Shown: piece by piece, positions 62,137 through 64,000 of the stretch
Layout of the letters: each line of letters opens with the position of its first letter
How positions within the stretch are numbered: position 1 is the first letter of the stretch
DNA from: Sphingobacteriales bacterium
Lineage (GTDB): Bacteria > Bacteroidota > Bacteroidia > Chitinophagales > Chitinophagaceae
Assembly: GCA_016235125.1 (NCBI GenBank)
Contig: JACRLZ010000007.1
Span: forward strand, 62,001 to 126,000
Direction: 5' to 3'
Length of the DNA stretch: 64,000 nt
The notes under the pieces: generated by a model
Seen by the model: the letters and a program-made list of their open reading frames with translations, nothing else
Databases searched by the model: none
What the model was told of the DNA's origin: nothing
Translations under genes and position numbers: made by a program

Positions 62137-62162
62137 TCATTTAACAGCCGGTTAGTGATAAC

Positions 62163-62196
62163 GGGGGCCGGTTTCTACCGGCCTCCTCTTTTTTTG
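62163..62196 (+). terminator. Terminator after the toroid gene
   Basis: GGGGGCCGGT (62163-62172), loop TTCT, ACCGGCCTCC (62177-62186), 10 bp with one G-U pair, then TCTTTTTTT. The remainder of the 313-bp gap holds the promoter at 62385-62414 and otherwise no clear signal. Confidence 0.92.
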
Positions 62197-62384
62197 ACCG
62201 CTGATAGCGATGAGTAAACGATTAAATGAATAGATAAGTAAAGTGCCAAAAAGGTTTCATTGAGACAACACATACAGTAAAAATTTCTTCTGTAAGAGTT
62301 ATTGCTTAACGCTGATTATGTGATAACGGATAACAAACGTACCAACCACAGTTAATATCCCTACCGTACATGTGTCATTTCCTA

Positions 62385-62414
62385 TTGCGCAGGCAATGCA
62401 GGAGAATATCTTTG
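62385..62414 (+). promoter_or_regulatory. Bacteroidota-type promoter of the 62450 lipoprotein
   Basis: TTGC (62385-62388), 18 nt, TATCTTTG (62407-62414), 35 nt before the ATG. The -7 box is perfect and the -33 box is partial. Confidence 0.72.
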
Positions 62415-62449
62415 TAGTACCATTTTTTAATTTTTAAAAACAATACCTT

Positions 62450-63028
62450 ATGAAAAAGCTCTTCCACCTGGGCATTGTGTCCCTTTTTATCATCTCTGTT
62501 TCGTCATGTTCAAAATCGGCTGACGATCTTGCTGCCAATCAGCAAAGCAGCAGTAAATCTTCAAAATACAGGAATCCAAATGGATTATTAAACGGATTTG
62601 CTCCCGGCGAGAATGCCGAATGGGGGGAATCAAAGTTTTTCCCATTTATTAATCAACCTTACGATCTTATGCTTGGAGATGGGGATAATTCAATCCTTCA
62701 TACCGACGGAAATGAATTTGCGGCTTTTTTTGTGGTCGTATCTTATGACTATTCTGAGTTGCCCGCCGAGCAGGCTAATTTAATATTGTGGGACGATGAC
62801 AGCAATCAAATGATCAACAGATACCAATTGATGACAGCAGAAACAGCAGCAGATTATGGTGTGAAGGTTCCGGAAGATCTAAACGGACAATGGGTATATT
62901 TCGCTATTGTCCCTATGGCTGATTTGTCAACGGGTATAAAAACCACGGTTTCACTATATTCTGATATTACTACGATCAATGGAACCATTACTTCGCAGCT
63001 TCCCCAGGCTTTCATGATAATGCCCTGA
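62450..63028 (+). CDS. Lipoprotein of unknown function
   Basis: Exported lipoprotein of 192 residues with MKKLFHLGIVSLFIISVSSC as signal and lipobox Cys20. The mature part has a Ser/Lys-rich linker (ADDLAANQQSSSKSSKYRNP), then an acidic beta-rich domain: WGESKFFPFINQPYDLMLGD, LHTDGNEFAAFFVVVSYDYS, ANLILWDDDSNQMIN, and a closing ISQLPQAFMI-type strand. DGDNS and DDDSN loops may bind a divalent cation. I do not recognise the family. It has its own promoter and a shared terminator with xerD. Confidence 0.75.
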   Translation: MKKLFHLGIVSLFIISVSSCSKSADDLAANQQSSSKSSKYRNPNGLLNGFAPGENAEWGESKFFPFINQPYDLMLGDGDNSILHTDGNEFAAFFVVVSYDYSELPAEQANLILWDDDSNQMINRYQLMTAETAADYGVKVPEDLNGQWVYFAIVPMADLSTGIKTTVSLYSDITTINGTITSQLPQAFMIMP

Positions 63029-63054
63029 TAAACTTTTTTTTCAAACTTATACTA

Positions 63055-63080
63055 CCCCTTCTGTTTTGGAAGGGGTTTTT
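63055..63080. terminator. Shared terminator between converging genes
   Basis: CCCCTTC (63055-63061), loop TGTTTTG, GAAGGGG (63069-63075), then five T. The xerD stop is at 63079, so the hairpin serves both strands. Confidence 0.85.
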
Positions 63081-63978
63081 ATTTAAAGCCAGGATGAAAC
63101 TGTTCAAGTGTTTTTCTTAGAAACTCCCTGTCAAGATGCGTATAAATCTCCGTAGTGCTGATGCTGGCATGGCCCAGCATTTCCTGTACAGCTCTCAGAT
63201 CAGCGCCGCCTTCTACAAGATGTGTGGCGAAGGAATGCCGGAATGTGTGAGGTGAAACTGTTTTTTTTATCCCTGCCTTCTTCGCCATTTCTTTAATAAT
63301 ATAAAAGATCATCACTCTTGAAAGTTTACTACCCCTTTTATTCAGGAATAAAATATCCTCATTACCTTTTTTAACCGGGACATGAACCCGGATGTGGTTT
63401 TTATAGATAGTGATATATTTTGATGCACTTCGCCCAATGGGGACCAATCTTTCTTTATCGCCTTTGCCCAATACCCTGATAAAACCAATATCAAGATATA
63501 ACTGTGATATTTTCAGGTTCACCACTTCACTTACCCGCAGGCCGCAGCTGTACATGGTTTCCAGGATAGCTTTATTGCGGCCGCCTTCGGGCTTGCTGAG
63601 GTCAATTTTTGAGATCATATTTTCGATTTCCTCAAAGCTTAGCACATCAGGCAGTTTTCTTCTCAGTTTAGGTGCTTCAAGAAGGGTGGTAGGGTCTGTA
63701 GCTGAAATATTTTCAAGCTGGCAATACTTATAAAACGACCGGATGCCTGAGATGATCCTTGCCTGAGAAGTATCACTCATGCCAAGCTCAGCAATTGCTT
63801 TTATGAATTGTTGCAGATCTTTCAGCCTGATCTCAGAAGGGTTTTTCATCAGGCTTTTTTCCTGGAGGAATTGAGTAAACATTTCAATATCCCTGAGGTA
63901 CGCTGCTACCGAATTATCAGAAAGAGATTTTTCCAGTTGCAGCCATGCTTTGAATCCTTTTTTGTAGGGTTCCCACAT
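63079..63978 (-). CDS. xerD: Tyrosine recombinase XerD
   Basis: Site-specific recombinase of 299 residues that resolves chromosome dimers at dif with XerC/FtsK. The N-terminal SAM-like core-binding region (residues 1-90; [20 protein letters not shown]) precedes the catalytic domain. Active-site residues: Arg148 in SCGLRVSEV, Lys in [10 protein letters not shown], His244 and Arg247 in [11 protein letters not shown], His270 in LGHASISTT, and nucleophile Tyr279 in [10 protein letters not shown]. The chosen ATG at 63978 gives the family length, and the ORF ends 22 nt inside the window edge. No recombination target or integrated element is seen beside it, so it is most likely the housekeeping enzyme. 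Confidence 0.95.
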   Translation of the reverse strand: MWEPYKKGFKAWLQLEKSLSDNSVAAYLRDIEMFTQFLQEKSLMKNPSEIRLKDLQQFIKAIAELGMSDTSQARIISGIRSFYKYCQLENISATDPTTLLEAPKLRRKLPDVLSFEEIENMISKIDLSKPEGGRNKAILETMYSCGLRVSEVVNLKISQLYLDIGFIRVLGKGDKERLVPIGRSASKYITIYKNHIRVHVPVKKGNEDILFLNKRGSKLSRVMIFYIIKEMAKKAGIKKTVSPHTFRHSFATHLVEGGADLRAVQEMLGHASISTTEIYTHLDREFLRKTLEQFHPGFK

Positions 63979-64000
63979 GAGATGATTTTGAAACCTGCCC

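Noticed and set aside
63079..63978. Integrase of a mobile element at the right edge
   Set aside because: Sequence and length match housekeeping XerD, and no att-like repeats or mobile genes lie beside it in the visible part.

Overview
The window looks like a chromosomal segment of a Bacteroidota, most likely a Chitinophagaceae-type member. The evidence is several secreted proteins with type IX secretion (T9SS) C-terminal sorting domains, an Oar-type TonB-dependent receptor, a TamB homologue, promoters of the Bacteroidota type (TTTG, about 19 nt, TAnnTTTG), A/T-rich rather than Shine-Dalgarno leaders, and a moderate G+C content. I see no rRNA, tRNA, CRISPR array, IS element or prophage. The genus assignment is an inference.

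Layout. 1-10.5 kb: a surface-protein island with an SdrD-B-repeat protein (cut by the left edge) and four T9SS cargo proteins, two of them paralogues; leader and 3-prime-end DNA is duplicated between neighbours. 10.5-16.3 kb: housekeeping genes (SRPBCC protein, FKBP isomerase, acyl-CoA thioesterase, DEDDh exonuclease/GIY-YIG fusion, RlmK-like rRNA methyltransferase, malate dehydrogenase, thioredoxin-like protein). 16.4-19.5 kb: efp, accB and accC, with a four-helix-bundle (23S rRNA intervening-sequence protein, IVP) gene wedged between accB and accC. 19.7-28.8 kb: a signalling locus with a giant 12-PAS histidine kinase, a NarL-type regulator, a lone receiver and a second PAS kinase. 28.9-35.9 kb: a membrane protein, an alpha/beta hydrolase-class III cyclase fusion, a subclass B1 metallo-beta-lactamase, and a YbdK-like ligase/IVP/ATP-grasp/esterase cluster. 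36-45.9 kb: TonB receptor, TamB, a beta-barrel protein and a DinB-like protein. 46-55.5 kb: gamma-glutamyltransferase, M14 peptidase, lipoprotein, PIG-L deacetylase, two tiny membrane proteins and a sodium:solute symporter whose start codon overlaps the preceding microgene. 55.6-62.1 kb: DUF2911 protein, an ECF sigma factor with a TonB-domain anti-sigma-like partner, and a divergent VWA protein followed by a terpenoid-toroid protein. 62.4-64 kb: a lipoprotein and xerD.

The observations I rate highest are: (1) a set of short degenerate arrays with a strict 7- or 8-bp period, each locus having its own unit, which occur in inverted orientation around both IVP genes and alone in other intergenic gaps; (2) an EF-P whose loop tip is the NKxxR32 type known from EarP-rhamnosylated Pseudomonas EF-P rather than PGKG; (3) a translationally coupled PIG-L/microprotein/microprotein/symporter operon; (4) the sigma/anti-sigma-TonB/VWA-plug/toroid locus. 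All function calls rest on reading protein sequences by eye; no database search was possible.
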